The notes under the pieces were generated by a model that was not told the DNA's origin, searched no databases, and was given only the letters and a program-made list of their open reading frames with translations. Made by a program: the position numbers and the translations under genes. A stretch of 64,000 bases of DNA from Aptenodytes patagonicus (lineage: Eukaryota > Chordata > Aves > Sphenisciformes > Spheniscidae): positions 106,848,802 to 106,912,801 of the forward strand of contig NC_134950.1 of assembly GCF_965638725.1 (NCBI RefSeq), written 5' to 3'. This document shows, one piece after another, positions 1 to 11,100 of the stretch; position 1 is the first letter of the stretch; each line of letters opens with the position of its first letter.

Positions 1-1072
1 TGGTTGCAGCAATGGAAGCAGAGCAACTGGCAGCGCAGAGGCAAACGCATCTGGGCTGCCGCATTGTGGCAAGATATTGCTGCCCGGGGGGAGAACCTGG
101 TTGTAAAAGTCTGTCACGTAGATGCTCACGTACCCAAGAGTCGGGCCACTCCAGAACATCAAAACCACCAGCAGGTGGATCAGGCTGCTAAGATTGAAGT
201 GGCTCAGGTGGATCTGGACTGGCAACATCAGGGTGACTTATTTATAGCTCAGTGGGCCCGTGACACCTCAGGCCATCAAGGAAGAGGTGCAACATACAGA
301 TGGGCTCATGATCGGGTGGACTTGACCACAGACACTATGGCACAGGTTATCCATGAATGTGAAACATGCGCTGTGATCAAGCAATCCAAGCGGTTCAAGC
401 CTCTCTGGTATGGAGGACGACGGCTGAAATAGAAATATGGGGAGGCCTGGCAGACCGATTATATCACATTCCCACAAACCCGCCAAGGCAAGCGCCGGAT
501 GGCTGGAAACACATCCCGTGCCCCATGCCACTGCCCGGAACGCTATCCTGGGCCTTGAAAAGCAAGTCCTGTGGTGACATGGCACCCCAGAAAGAATTGA
601 GTCAGACAACGGGACTCATTTCCGAAACAACCTCATAGACATCTGGGCCAAAGAGCACGGCATTGAGTGGGCGTATCACATCCACCATCATGCACCAGCC
701 TCTGGGATAATCGAACGATACAATGGACTGTTAAAGACTACACTGAGAGCAATGGGTGGCGGGACATTCAAACATTGGGACACACATTTAGCCAAGGCCA
801 CCTGGTTAGTCAACACGAGGGGATCTGCTAATCGAGCTGTCCCTGCCCAGTCAAAACTTTTATGTACTGTAGACGGGGATAAAGTCCTTGTAGCGCACAT
901 ACAGAATATGCTGGGAAAGACAGTCTGGGTTATTCCTGCCTTGGGCAAAGGCAAACCCATCCATGGGATTGCTTTTGCTCAAGGACCTGGGTGCACTTGG
1001 TGGATAATGCAGAAGGATGGGGAAGTCCGATGTGTACTTCAAGGGGATTTGATTTTGGGTGAGAATAGCTAA
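1..1072 (+). pseudogene. Endogenous retrovirus pol remnant (RNase H end and integrase), broken
   Basis: This is the 3' part of a retroviral pol gene, cut by the window edge. The first reading frame (4-432) holds an RNase H C-terminal signature (HVDAHVPKS, then a conserved VDQAA) followed by an integrase zinc-binding motif, with His in SGHQG and AHDR and the Cys pair in CETC. The integrase core is visible only piecemeal in other frames: TDYIT near 450-465, SDNGTH near 600-617, and an IERYNG motif near 706-723. A third open piece covers 752-1072. Reading frame changes at least twice, so no functional integrase is encoded. No env is seen between this and the LTR at 1471, which suits an ERV-L-like element. 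The class is inferred; fragment identity is confident. It presumably sits in RECK intron 2. Confidence 0.85.
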
Positions 1073-1470
1073 TGATCTGAACTATATGATACTAATTGTT
1101 ACATAATATTATATGCCATACTAATGTTATTACAATAAGAATCACCCAGATTAATGAAGAATGAACTTCAATGAAACCGAGCAAAGCACAGTGATGATGG
1201 AACCAGAACTGACTTCAACATGAAACAATCCAACACCACATACCATCCCCATCTTTCCTGCCCTGAAAGATTATTATGACAGATGGAGCCCAAAGTCATG
1301 GGCTAAATGAACTCAATGTCCATTTTAGAGGGATGGCCCACAGACTAAGGGAATGATATCTGTGTGTATATGTATCAAGAAACAGGAAAAGGGGTGGTGA
1401 TTAATGGAAACGTATTGGAAAGTGGGGGACCTAGGCATGATGTAGATGGTACAGAATAAGGGGTGGATAC
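1073..1470 (+). mobile_element. Retroviral 3' internal region between pol remnant and LTR
   Basis: About 400 bases separate the end of the integrase remnant from the LTR. No env-like frame is visible. The purine-rich run AATAAGGGGTGGATAC ends directly before the LTR start at 1471 and is in the position of a polypurine tract. The short spacer is what an env-less element would show. Confidence 0.6.
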
Positions 1471-2006
1471 TGTCCTGGTTTCAGCTGGGATTGAGTTAAT
1501 TTTCTTCCTAGGAGCTGGTACAGCGCTGTGGTTTGGATTTAGGATGAGAATAATGTTGATAACACACCGATGTTTTAGTTGTTGCTAAGTAGTGCTTACA
1601 CTAGTCAAGGACTTTTCAGGTTCCCATGCTCTACCGACTGAGAAGGCTGGAGGCGCACAAGAAGCTGGGAGGGGGCACAGCCAAACTGGCCAAAGAAACA
1701 TTCCATACCATGTGACGTCATGCTCAGTACATAAACTGGGGGAAGCTGGCGGGGGGGGCCGCTGCTCAGGGACTGGCTGGGCATCGGTCGGCGGGTGGTG
1801 AGCAATTGTATTGTGCATCACTTGCTTTGTATATTCGTATTATTATTATTACTAGGATTTTATTCTATTTCAATTATTAAACTTTTTATCTCAACCCACG
1901 AGTTTTCTCACTTTTACTCTTCCAGTTCTCTCTCCCATCCCACCGGGGAGGGAGTGAGCGAGCGGCTGTGTGGTGCTCAGTTGCTGACTGGGGTTAAACC
2001 ACAACA
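1471..2006 (+). mobile_element. Retroviral LTR (3' LTR of the element at 1-1470)
   Basis: The LTR begins TGTCCTGGTTTCAGCTGG and ends ACCACAACA, so it has the TG...CA termini of a retroviral LTR. An ATTAAA polyadenylation signal lies at about 1876-1881. The opening sequence belongs to a family widespread in avian genomes. A second, solo copy in reverse orientation lies at 42348-42870. The linked pol remnant lies immediately upstream in the same orientation, so this is the 3' LTR. The exact repeat-library name was not checked. Confidence 0.85.
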
Positions 2007-3705
2007 CAGTCACCTCCCATGTATGTAAACTTTCATGCTACAAATTTTATGTTTAAGACAAGGGGGTAAGTATCAAATAATACATTCCAAAATGGACTCA
2101 ACAAAGACAAAGCATTTGAATCGTGCTGCACAAAATGGTTAAGTTACAGAGCACGAAAATCAGTAGAAAAATAGTAGACAGCCCCTTCAGTCAGTTTCCT
2201 GGCCTATATCAAAGGGTCATTCAGAAAATAATGCTACCAGCCTGATGTGAGGTAACTAAGACAGCTCCTTGTAGAACAATTTGAGGGGCGCCAGTCTTGC
2301 TTTAGACTTGTTCTAGACCTCTCACCACAAAGACTCTGAATATTCTGATTATCTGAGTAGAAAGAGATCATCCAGATGAGGCAAGATCAGAATATCTTAC
2401 AAAAACCACAGAAAACCCTACACAATAATTAGAACCAATATAACAGAAATGGGATGAAATTTGACAGTAAAAAGCTCAAGGCCCTTCATGAACAGCTAAC
2501 AGGAATTCACATGATAAACTGGGAACTTTAAACCAATGAAGTTTGGTTTGAAGAAAGAATTGGACAGATTATTCCAAATACCCTCTCAATGCAGCTACTA
2601 AACCTGCCAATTAAATTTGTTTATATACAGGAATGGGTATCTTTCTCTTACTTACCCATAAGTTTTAACACAATTTTTGAGACTGAGTGCTATACTTTTG
2701 TTTATAATACCATGTACAGTTTTGCTTACCTGTATTCAAAGAGATAAACTTATGCTGGAAGGGCTGCAAGAATAATTATACGAATTGAGAGAATATCTTA
2801 TGCAAAGAGACTACAAGACTTTTCCTTGTTTGGCCTAACAATAGGAAAGCTGAAAGGGGATTTGGTTGCACTCTATAAATATATCAGGGAGGAAGAAGTG
2901 CAATTTAAACTACAAGTTTTGTTAGTACAATCACAGATAAATATAAACTTAATCATAACCAGGTTTAGTGCTTGAATAGCCCCAAAGTGGGTAACGAAGA
3001 CAAGAAAAGGGAGCAGGTATGATGTAAGGACACAATTTTGATATAAAAAATTAATTTAATTTAATATAAAAATTGTGTATACGTGTATATATGCTTTACT
3101 GGTATAAAATTTTTTATGTATATAAATTTATATAAATACACACACACAAAACTGTACAACATACTATCCAAAGGTACTGGAAAAATATTTTCCAAGCTTG
3201 AATTTAGCACAAACAGCTCTTTGTTATTACCTTATGAACAGAGTAAGTAAGCAGTTTTTGCTGGATTCACAAAGCCATATATCATAATAAGTATCTCAGA
3301 TGCTTGGCTAAGAAACAAGAACTGGCAGGAATAAAGAACAGTACTAACATCTTGTTCTTCTTTTTAAATTCCCCAAAACTTGGAAACACACAAGATCCAG
3401 AAACTGGGTAAAATACCTTCACCCCTCCCATTTCCTAACATACTTATCACTTCTTGACCAAATCCTGACCTCAGATTTGTATCTCTATTTCTCTTCAACT
3501 TCAGCAGAACCTGTTTTCCACTATGAAAGAGGACTACAGCTTTAAACCTTTAAGTTCTCATTTAAATAACAATAATATTACATCTCATGATTCACACATA
3601 GTATTCACACAGAAAATCATTTGCTTATAACCCTAATCTTCCTATGTCATTGTCTAAAGGCATGATTTTAACTCTGAGGGATAAACCAAATTTAAAACAA
3701 CTTAC
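2007..3705. other. RECK intron 2 sequence, apart from the CR1 fragment
   Basis: Apart from the CR1-like fragment at 2735-3010, this stretch contains only AT-rich DNA. An (A/T)-rich run with a short CA repeat lies at about 3035-3150. No exon of RECK or of another gene was recognised. RECK exon 3 must lie beyond the left edge if intron 2 spans this region and the retroviral insertion. Confidence 0.5.
2735..3010 (+). repeat. Old, degraded CR1-like LINE fragment
   Basis: With gaps and stops, the plus strand translates to a CR1 ORF2 C-terminal pattern. The best piece is a 'LFGLT..KLKGDLVALYKYI' type segment at about 2825-2885, matching the [17 protein letters not shown] pattern of younger CR1 copies such as 28407-29050. 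It is heavily diverged and probably ancient. Confidence 0.6.
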
Positions 3706-3764
3706 CTGTTCACAGACATCACGGCACATTAAGTTGTCCTTTGCATGGTAACAACAAGACAAGC
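3706..3764 (-). CDS. RECK: RECK exon 2
   Basis: This is a 59-nt exon with an acceptor ending CCATAG and a donor CAG|GTAAGT. It encodes CCYHAKDNLMCRDVCEQ after two junction residues. That closely matches the start of the first cysteine-knot repeat of RECK (human CCNHSKDNQMCRDVCEQ, recalled from memory). It starts with two bases completing a Gly codon begun in exon 1 (G|GC) and ends on a codon boundary. It therefore joins exon 1 at 7520-7598 in frame. The reading frame seen to the left of 3706 is intron. Confidence 0.88.
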
Positions 3765-6700
3765 CTATGGAAAAGCAGGGGGAGGGAGAAAGATATTTAA
3801 AAGACTTGAAGCACTTAACTATCACTTCTGAACAGAAGCAACCACTTGGGGGCCTATCAGGACGATTTGTCTGGTCCACAGATGACTCTCAGAAATTTTT
3901 CCTTCCCAGAAGGCAAAAAAGATGAGAAATTTTTGTTCCGAAGTTGACGCAGATCTGTTCATCGAGTCTCACAGAATTACTGCTGAACACTCACTGCCAC
4001 CAAAAGGAGATCTCACTCCCCTTCCTTCTGCTTTTAGCCACATTTCTGCTGCTTAACTTGCACTAACTTGGCACCTGCCAAATACCTTCATAAGGCAATT
4101 CAATTTATTAACCCAGGAGAAATAAAAAAAAAGACTAGAATAATAAAATGTGAACAAAAATCCCACCAAAAAACTCCATAGAGACTATATGCCTTTGTAA
4201 ATTGAATAGTCTCACAGAATCTGAAAAGTGCAAGAACCAGTTAGAACAGGTGGAAAAAGAAATCAGAGCAGGAACCCCTTTTCACACAGAGGTGAACACA
4301 GCTGCTCATTGAACTCTGGTTTCTTAAAAACTTGGAACAGAGCTATAAGCTGTTCCACTAGTGATGGATGATTAAGAGTGGTTTTGCAAGACTAGATGTA
4401 AGTCATAAAGCAAACACAGATATGAACACATCAACAGGAAAACAAATGAGACTGAAGCACTGAGAAGTCATGAAACACCAAGATTTAAAGCATCCTTTTT
4501 AACATTATACTTTGTTGTGCTTTGTCCCCCTACCATCCAAATATTTCCTTCATTCGGTGTTAAGCTCGGCCAATATAAAATGAATCGCACAACTCCTTGA
4601 TATTCATTTTCATCCTCACTGCCTGGTGTTTGGAACAGTGTATTAGAAAACAGACAGAGATTTCCTTCAAAGCTTTTACTTCCACGCACATCTTCACACA
4701 CAGGATCATTTAATGATTACAGATTTCTGCTCAACTGTATCTGAACTACATATCACACCGATACAACATAGAAGCAATACTGTACAATGATACCACACAG
4801 ATAAAGTTGTATTTCACAAGACCTAGTTACTAAATAGATTTTGACCGAACCAATAAGAGGGATCTTGGGCATGAATTCCTTGATAATTTCACAGCTTACA
4901 AGTGTTTTCATCTGAAAGCTTACAGCTGTTACAAGAAGATAGCCAATTTAAAAAAAAAAACCAAAAGAATCCACCACCACCAAAACCAAAATTCTCCAAT
5001 ATTGAAATGACATTAAAAAAGAAAAGAAAATTTCAGCCTGAAAATGTTGAGGAACTGGGGGAGGGCGGGGAGTGGAAATCACTGAAAAGGTTTTCTGAAA
5101 CAGTCACAATTTAAAACGGCTACTACAGGATTGAGCTATATTTTAATGCAGAAATCTATCATTCCTGAAGAGGAAAGACGTGAAACCAAAGTAGGACTTG
5201 TAACTGGTGAATGTTTTCATTAATAATTAGAAATAACACAGCAAAATGCCTGTAATAAATTAGGACAGCATCAAAATCCTGCTTACAATACGATGAAATG
5301 AAAGAATGAAATTGTACAATTGATTTTAATGTTTTTTGCCAATTTTCTACCATCGCAGAAAAGGACTGAGATATGACACAAATGGCGTAAAAATCTTTCC
5401 GATTTGAGGGCTACACATGGGATCCTGCAGGTTTTCCTGCACTATGTTCAGTAAGCCGATCTGTGCCAAGAATCAACTTCATCATTAGCAGGCTCCACCA
5501 TGTTCAAACTTCAGTTATTATTTCACTTAACTGAAAAGCTTTGCTTTACACTTTATTAGTCCTGTTATAAAGCCATGGTATTAGAAATATATAACAATAA
5601 AAACCATTAACTTTGAAGAACAGACAGTTTTTCTTAAGGCAAGAGTTGCACTTATTTTCAGAAACGTTTCTAAATTTCAGTGCCCATGCAATCAGTCTGC
5701 AAGCAAATTAACACAGCGCTGGAGAAAACATTCAGGTTCACAATGAAAAGATATCCAGCAAATTAATTGTCAAAATCCAACCAAACGTACTTAAACATAG
5801 GCTTTACTTACAAACAGAAATACTGGCTACTCAATCATGTTTTTGTTGTTTTGTTTCACCGTGAGTCCTAGAAATTTTTCATTATATAAATTTTTATTGC
5901 GAGTAACTGCTACATTTAAGAGACCCAAGAATTCACAGTTCCCAACCTATAAAGAAAATTTACATTGGCTTAGGTGACAATGCATATGTTTAACTGCGTA
6001 TGTCACTATGATTTGAGTTCATTAATATCTTAGGCAACATTTTATTAAACGCTCCTTCACATAGATTATTGAATACTCTGTGGTCTTTTATCCATTAGTT
6101 TTCAGTGGCTGTCAACCGTCCTATGAGGGTTAACACACATCCAGGATAGTTCTCCTTCTCAATCACTTCCACTGCTGAGTTTCAAGTCTTATCAATTATA
6201 CCAAAGAGTGTTACAATGAAATAACAATATACTAAACTTTATGGTCATTTAATTCCTTTTATACAAAATCGTAATCAATTGATGGTATCTTGAATTAGCA
6301 GCGAATTAAACTGGCCCAGAGTGATCTTTAGTGCTTAAGTCAGAAATAGAAGGTATTAACAATATCCATTCCAAACACAATTCCTCAGTTCTCTTTCCAG
6401 TTAACCTCTTCTGAAATGTCTTATGACATCTCTTTCAGTCAGTCCCTTACCTTCTCATTTCCACTTTTTCTAGTTTTACTAAAAAATTTCCAAGTTTCAT
6501 TTCAAAATTTTATTCACGTCCAACTATGAAGTATCTACACTTCCTTCTTTGATAATACCTGCTATCTCAGCAATATGAGTAGGTTTACCAAGGGAAAGTT
6601 GGGCTAGAGTATGTCGTATTTCATTCCACTAGCTTTTTACAGCCAACTTTAATGCGGGAAACTATCTTATCACTACCCTTCTCTCTATTAAACATCTTGC

Positions 6701-7598
6701 CTTTACTTTTTTAAAAATTCAGTATCTTGTTCAATACCATTCTTCTTACTGAAAATGTCAGCAAAACCACAAGGAATACAAGCCCTGGAATACAAGGGCT
6801 GTTCTGACATTTCATATGGCAATCCACAAGTCAGGTTTTACCCATCTGGAGCAAGACACCAGGTCTTCTCTGTTTCAAACCACAATCTTGGGAATTTACC
6901 TATTGCCAGCACGACAGCCGAAGACACAAATCCTGGCCCCGAGTCATGTAACTCGGTGGGGTAAAAGAAGGGGTCTGTCCCCATCACACTGCCAGGCGGG
7001 ATGTGGGAAAGACGGCCGTACCCCTGCATCCCACTCCTCGCTACCTCAGCTATTTAAGCCCCCTCTCTCCGGCTGCCGGCCTTCGCACCAGGGTTTCAGG
7101 CGGGCGCTTTCCACGGGTAGGCGGGGGGTGGGGGCGGGGGCGGACACCGAGACAGCAGCAGCGGGAAGACGACCGACACCAGGAAGGCGACGCTGCCCCT
7201 TCCTGGCAGCGTCCCGCGGGCACCCGCCGCCGACCCTCACCTGCTGCGGCCCCGCACCCACCGGCCTCCCGCTCCCGCGGGGCAGGTGCGGACGACAGCG
7301 GGTGCCGGGGTGCCGTCCCCCCTCTCCCCCGGCTGCAGACAGCCCGCCCCCGGCTGCGGCGAGACAGGAGGGACCCACGGCGCCGGGCCGCGCTCCATCC
7401 CCGCCGGCGACGCCACCGCCCCAAGGCTTCGGCACCCCGCGGACGGCCTCGCCCCTGCGCCATGTTGTTGAAGAGGGACCCGCGGAGCCGCCTCCCCTGC
7501 TCCGCGGCTCGCTACTCACCGGCCGCCCCGGGGAAGAGCAGCAGAGCCGCCGCCAGGCAGAGCAGGGCCCAGGGCCACCGAGCGGCCGCTACCGCCAT
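3706..7598 (-). CDS. RECK: RECK, 5' end (exons 1-2 only), reversion-inducing cysteine-rich protein
   Basis: RECK is a GPI-anchored extracellular glycoprotein that inhibits matrix metalloproteinases (MMP2, MMP9, MMP14). With ADGRA2 it also acts as the Wnt7-specific co-receptor for canonical Wnt signalling in brain blood-vessel development. Only the first two coding exons lie here. Exon 1 (7520-7598) supplies a signal peptide and exon 2 (3706-3764) opens the first Cys-rich repeat; they join in phase 1 across a 3755-nt intron. The remaining exons, including the Kazal-like domains and GPI signal, lie beyond the left edge. The identification rests on the CCYHAKDNLMCRDVCEQ motif, the matching phase, and the CpG-island promoter at exon 1. 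It is the downstream neighbour of the ACVR1-like relic and TGFBR1, all three on the minus strand. Confidence 0.85.
3765..7518 (-). other. RECK: RECK intron 1
   Basis: The intron has a GT (7519-7518) donor and an AG (3766-3765) acceptor. I recognise no exon, RNA gene or clear mobile element in it. An open frame at 4468-4701 on the minus strand lacks splice sites and family similarity and is treated as chance. The right end (above about 7050) becomes GC-rich as it enters the promoter CpG island. Confidence 0.7.
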
Positions 7599-8140
7599 GG
7601 CCCGGTCGCGAACCCGCAGTGCCCTGACGCGCCGAGCGTCCGCCGCGCGGCTCCGCCTCGCGACCCCCGCCCGCCAGACGGACGGGCTCTGACGCGGGCA
7701 GCGCCCCCTCCCCCCGCGCCCGCTCCCAGCCCCGCTCTGCCTCCCACCACCCCCATTGGCTGCGGCTCCCCCGCCAGGCCCCGCCCCCTCCGCCCGGCCG
7801 CCGCGGACATTCCAGCGGGCGAGAGCCGTCGCCGCGGGGAGCTGCGTCCCGCGCCGCCGGCCGCCCCGCCCCGGCCCCGCCCCGCCCCGCCCGGCGGGGA
7901 GAGGCGGCGGACAGAAGAGGGCGGGGCCCGCAGCAGAGCGGTGTCCGGCGGTGGCCCTGCGCCTGCCGCCGCCGCGCTCGCTCTTCTTCGGCCCGGGTCG
8001 GGCTGCCCGCGGGCACCGGTTCTGCGGTGCCTGTGCCGACCTTCGCCGCCGCCCACACAGGTACCCCGCTGCCTTCCTTTACCCCCTCGGCCCGTGGAGC
8101 GGCAAGGGCGCGCCCGGAGGGAGGGCTCGGGCGGGTATGG
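7060..8140. promoter_or_regulatory. CpG-island promoter of RECK, possibly bidirectional
   Basis: This stretch is dense in CpG and GC, unlike the AT-rich DNA on either side. It encloses RECK exon 1. A CCAAT box lies on the minus strand at 7755-7759, about 155 nt upstream of the ATG. A cluster of GC boxes (CCCCGCCCC type) runs through about 7860-7900. No TATA box is apparent, as is usual for CpG-island promoters. The transcription start was not located. On the plus strand, CACACAG|GTACCC at about 8060 could be a weak donor for a divergent transcript, but no coding sequence follows. Confidence 0.8.
7520..7598 (-). CDS. RECK: RECK exon 1, signal peptide
   Basis: The ATG is at 7598-7596 (minus), followed by 26 codons plus one base and the donor CCG|GTGAGT. 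The peptide begins MAVAAARWPW, continues with the hydrophobic core ALLCLAAALLLF and ends PGAAG. This is a standard signal peptide with a small-residue cleavage region. The terminal single G plus GC of exon 2 make Gly. Human RECK also starts with MA and has a short hydrophobic leader before its first CC motif. The sequence is GC-rich and sits in a CpG island. Overlapping long open frames on both strands here are by-products of GC content. Confidence 0.85.
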
Positions 8141-11100
8141 CTTAAAAGAGGGCTAAGGAGAGAAGAAACACTATTTAGGAGAAAGCTTTTTGTGAAGGAG
8201 GCAGAGACCTCTCTTACGTAATAATTGCATTATTAATATATTTCTACACATTACTTCTAGAGTACTGCTTGTAAGCCTATCGTATAACACTGTTTTCTGC
8301 TTGAAACTACTTTGTGTGTCCAGTGACCGCGGGGGGAGAAATGAACCGAAGAGCACAGAGCGTAGGTTACTGAATGGGAATGACACCTGAGGCTGGGAGG
8401 ACATCCCCCCAGGTACAGAGATGAGGAGGCCGTCATGGCTGCAACGCGTTGATTCATCATCGGCTCTTGCCGCTGTGTCAAGCGCTTGCTCCGGGTCGAG
8501 CTACCAGAAGCGCTCAGGCAGGTATTGACACGGTTTGAGCCCACCGTGCAGCTGGGGGTGGCTTGTGTCCAGGTTGAAGGTGGCAGGCGGGGAAGCTGTC
8601 TCAGCTTCCCAGTGACAGTGTACCTTCTCGCGGCCTGTGCAGCAGCCGTGCAGTTCCTGTCGTTCGCTCACGTTGTTGCCCGTGATGGGCTTCAGTTTGG
8701 GAAGGGAACCTGGAACGCTCCGCTGGCCTGCTACCGCTTTTGCTCTTCTCTAACCTTTCATTCAGGTTGTGTGGCGTTTGTCAGTTCCCTGTGCCTATGC
8801 GGCAGCCTGGGTCAGTGGCGAGATGTTCCTGTCCCTGGCAGCAGGAAGGCAATCTAACTGCGGAGATTCAGTCCACGGTGTAGACAATTGGAAAAAGAGT
8901 CTGTAACTGAAGAAACCTCTGTACAGTAGGGCTACCGCTGCAGTCTCTTTTCCCTGTAGAGATCAAATTATCCCATCTTTTTTAGAATTCAAGAGAAATT
9001 AAATGTAAGCTATCCAACGAAGTCAGAGCAAACTGAAGTTACTGCTCATTTCGTAGCTAGTAACTATTTTGCCTCAAAGTCTGGCCATTCCAAGGTGAAT
9101 GGATCCCCTTCTGACAGCTCCAGACTTCTTGGATGAGCAAACTTAGCTTGCCATTATTGGGTTTTCTGGCAATAGTAAAAGAGGAAAAAATTTAAGAACC
9201 GAGAACAGTTCGGTGTCCCACAAACTGCTTACATCCTTTTTCTGATCTGTCATCCCAATGAATTCCTTCTCCAAAGACAGTCTGGCAAGCTACCAAGCTA
9301 TTAATGACTCCATGGTCTTCTACAGCCTGGAGAATCTGTAGGAACCCACTGCTCTTTAATTCCAGTGTCAAATTCATAAATGGTCCAGAAAAAAACCCAA
9401 GGCAGTACAGGAAAACACTCCAATGAGATGAAAAAGTTCTCTATCTTGTCTATCTGCCTATACACCAGTATAGAGTGATTAAATTGTACTACTTCTTTAT
9501 GGAGCAAAGCCATAAGAAATAACAGTACATTTCGTTGTATTTTAATTTGAAGTCTTAATAAATTGAGGTTGTTGCTGTAATTGTGAATTCAAGAAACTGA
9601 AAAGTGGCAAATGTAACCTGATTATAAAAAAACCTTTTCACACCAGAAATGATGCTTACATGTAAGTGGGCTTACATGTCAGTGAAATAGCTGGGCTTTT
9701 CCCCCAAAACCCAAGGTTAACTTTTTTGTTAATTTTCTGCCTACTATTCGGGACTTAAAATTCATCATGGGCCCACGAGGTGGCAGCAGATCCAAAAGCA
9801 AAATTAGCCAGATAGTTAGCCGAATTTGCTGGCTGGTTTCGTTTCTCTGAAAATACAAGGGGCCTGAACCGATTAGATGCATTTTCCCCACTTATGCTAA
9901 GTGGTTTAATTTGGCTCGATTTTAGGTGAGGGTGAACTGCTGTGCAGTCTGCTTCCCCTGAATGCCATTTATGTGCGAAGCCATCAACAATAATTTACCC
10001 CACAAGTGAACAGGCAGAGAAAAGATGCCACTATGTCTGGTAATTTAAAGGCTCTGCATTGTCACTCCAAGTCACCGCTTCAGTTCCAGAAGAAATAACT
10101 GAGACCACTGAAAGTATTTCCTTCACTTTAAAGGTGCAAACTGAACTTTGAAATAATATAAGCTTTTAAAATTTGGCTTTCAGTAAGGACAGTATAAGTT
10201 GTAACCTAATTGTTCTAGAAAGCAAAGACTTTTGTTCCTTGGGAGTTTGGATGTTGAATCTGCAGACTACTGTTTTCCTGTTAAACCATGAATACCAGCC
10301 TCTTTAAAACAGAACCCATTTGAAATTGATTCCTACCCAATATTTAACAATGAGAAGTGGAATATTGGGGCTTGAAATAATTAAATGCTTCAGTGTAAAG
10401 CAGTTTGCTACAAATATACTGGCAGCATACTTTTTAAATCTGGTGGTAAGACAGAAACCCTTCTGCAAATGTCTTGTTTTTTGCTGTTTTTGCTGTTTTC
10501 CTGTTAACTGCTAAGGGAGAAGGAATACTTTATGCTGTGTTTCTTGTTACTTAGATATAATAAAATCTGCTCATTCAGCTACATTTTTTTGTATTACCTT
10601 GAATAGTTAGTTCATTATATTTTGTTCTGAGCAGTGTTTGATCCTGCTTCCTTATCCTAAAAATTGCTGAAACGTTAAAAGGTTTGAACGTTACTCCGTA
10701 TTTTATGTTGAAGTCTCCCTCAGCAATAGGTGAAGATTCTGACGTAGTCATGGTCTGAATTACTGGTCCAAACACACATTTTACTGAAAGAGATCTGACC
10801 TGATCAGGATCCCTTCAGAAAGTAAAATGATGCCACATTTTTCTTAAATCCAGAGAACCATATTGTCCATGTGGCATATCTCTATACGTTTCAGCAGAAT
10901 ACTCTCTGGAATGAAAATATACTGTCCTATATTTGAATTTAACATACTGTTATATCTGGTTTGAGATGTACATACATTCTGTGCACCATAAAATTGGCTT
11001 CCCAACCTTTTAAGAACTTCAAGAACGAATATACAGAGCTACCCCTCTCAATACAGTACTTTATCAGACAAAAGGCTATTTTCACTTTGTATACCTTCTG

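Noticed and set aside
4468..4701. Minus-strand open frame in RECK intron 1
   Set aside because: No flanking splice sites in the right phase and no similarity to RECK, whose exons 1 and 2 already join in frame.
6816..8156. Long open frames on both strands (up to 446 codons) over the CpG island
   Set aside because: GC-rich DNA lacks stops. The frames are Pro/Arg/Ala-rich and contradict each other. The only supported coding piece is the 79-nt RECK exon 1.
8486..8857. 123-codon plus-strand open frame next to the CpG island
   Set aside because: No domain, no splice context and no similarity known to me; likely chance in moderately GC-rich DNA.
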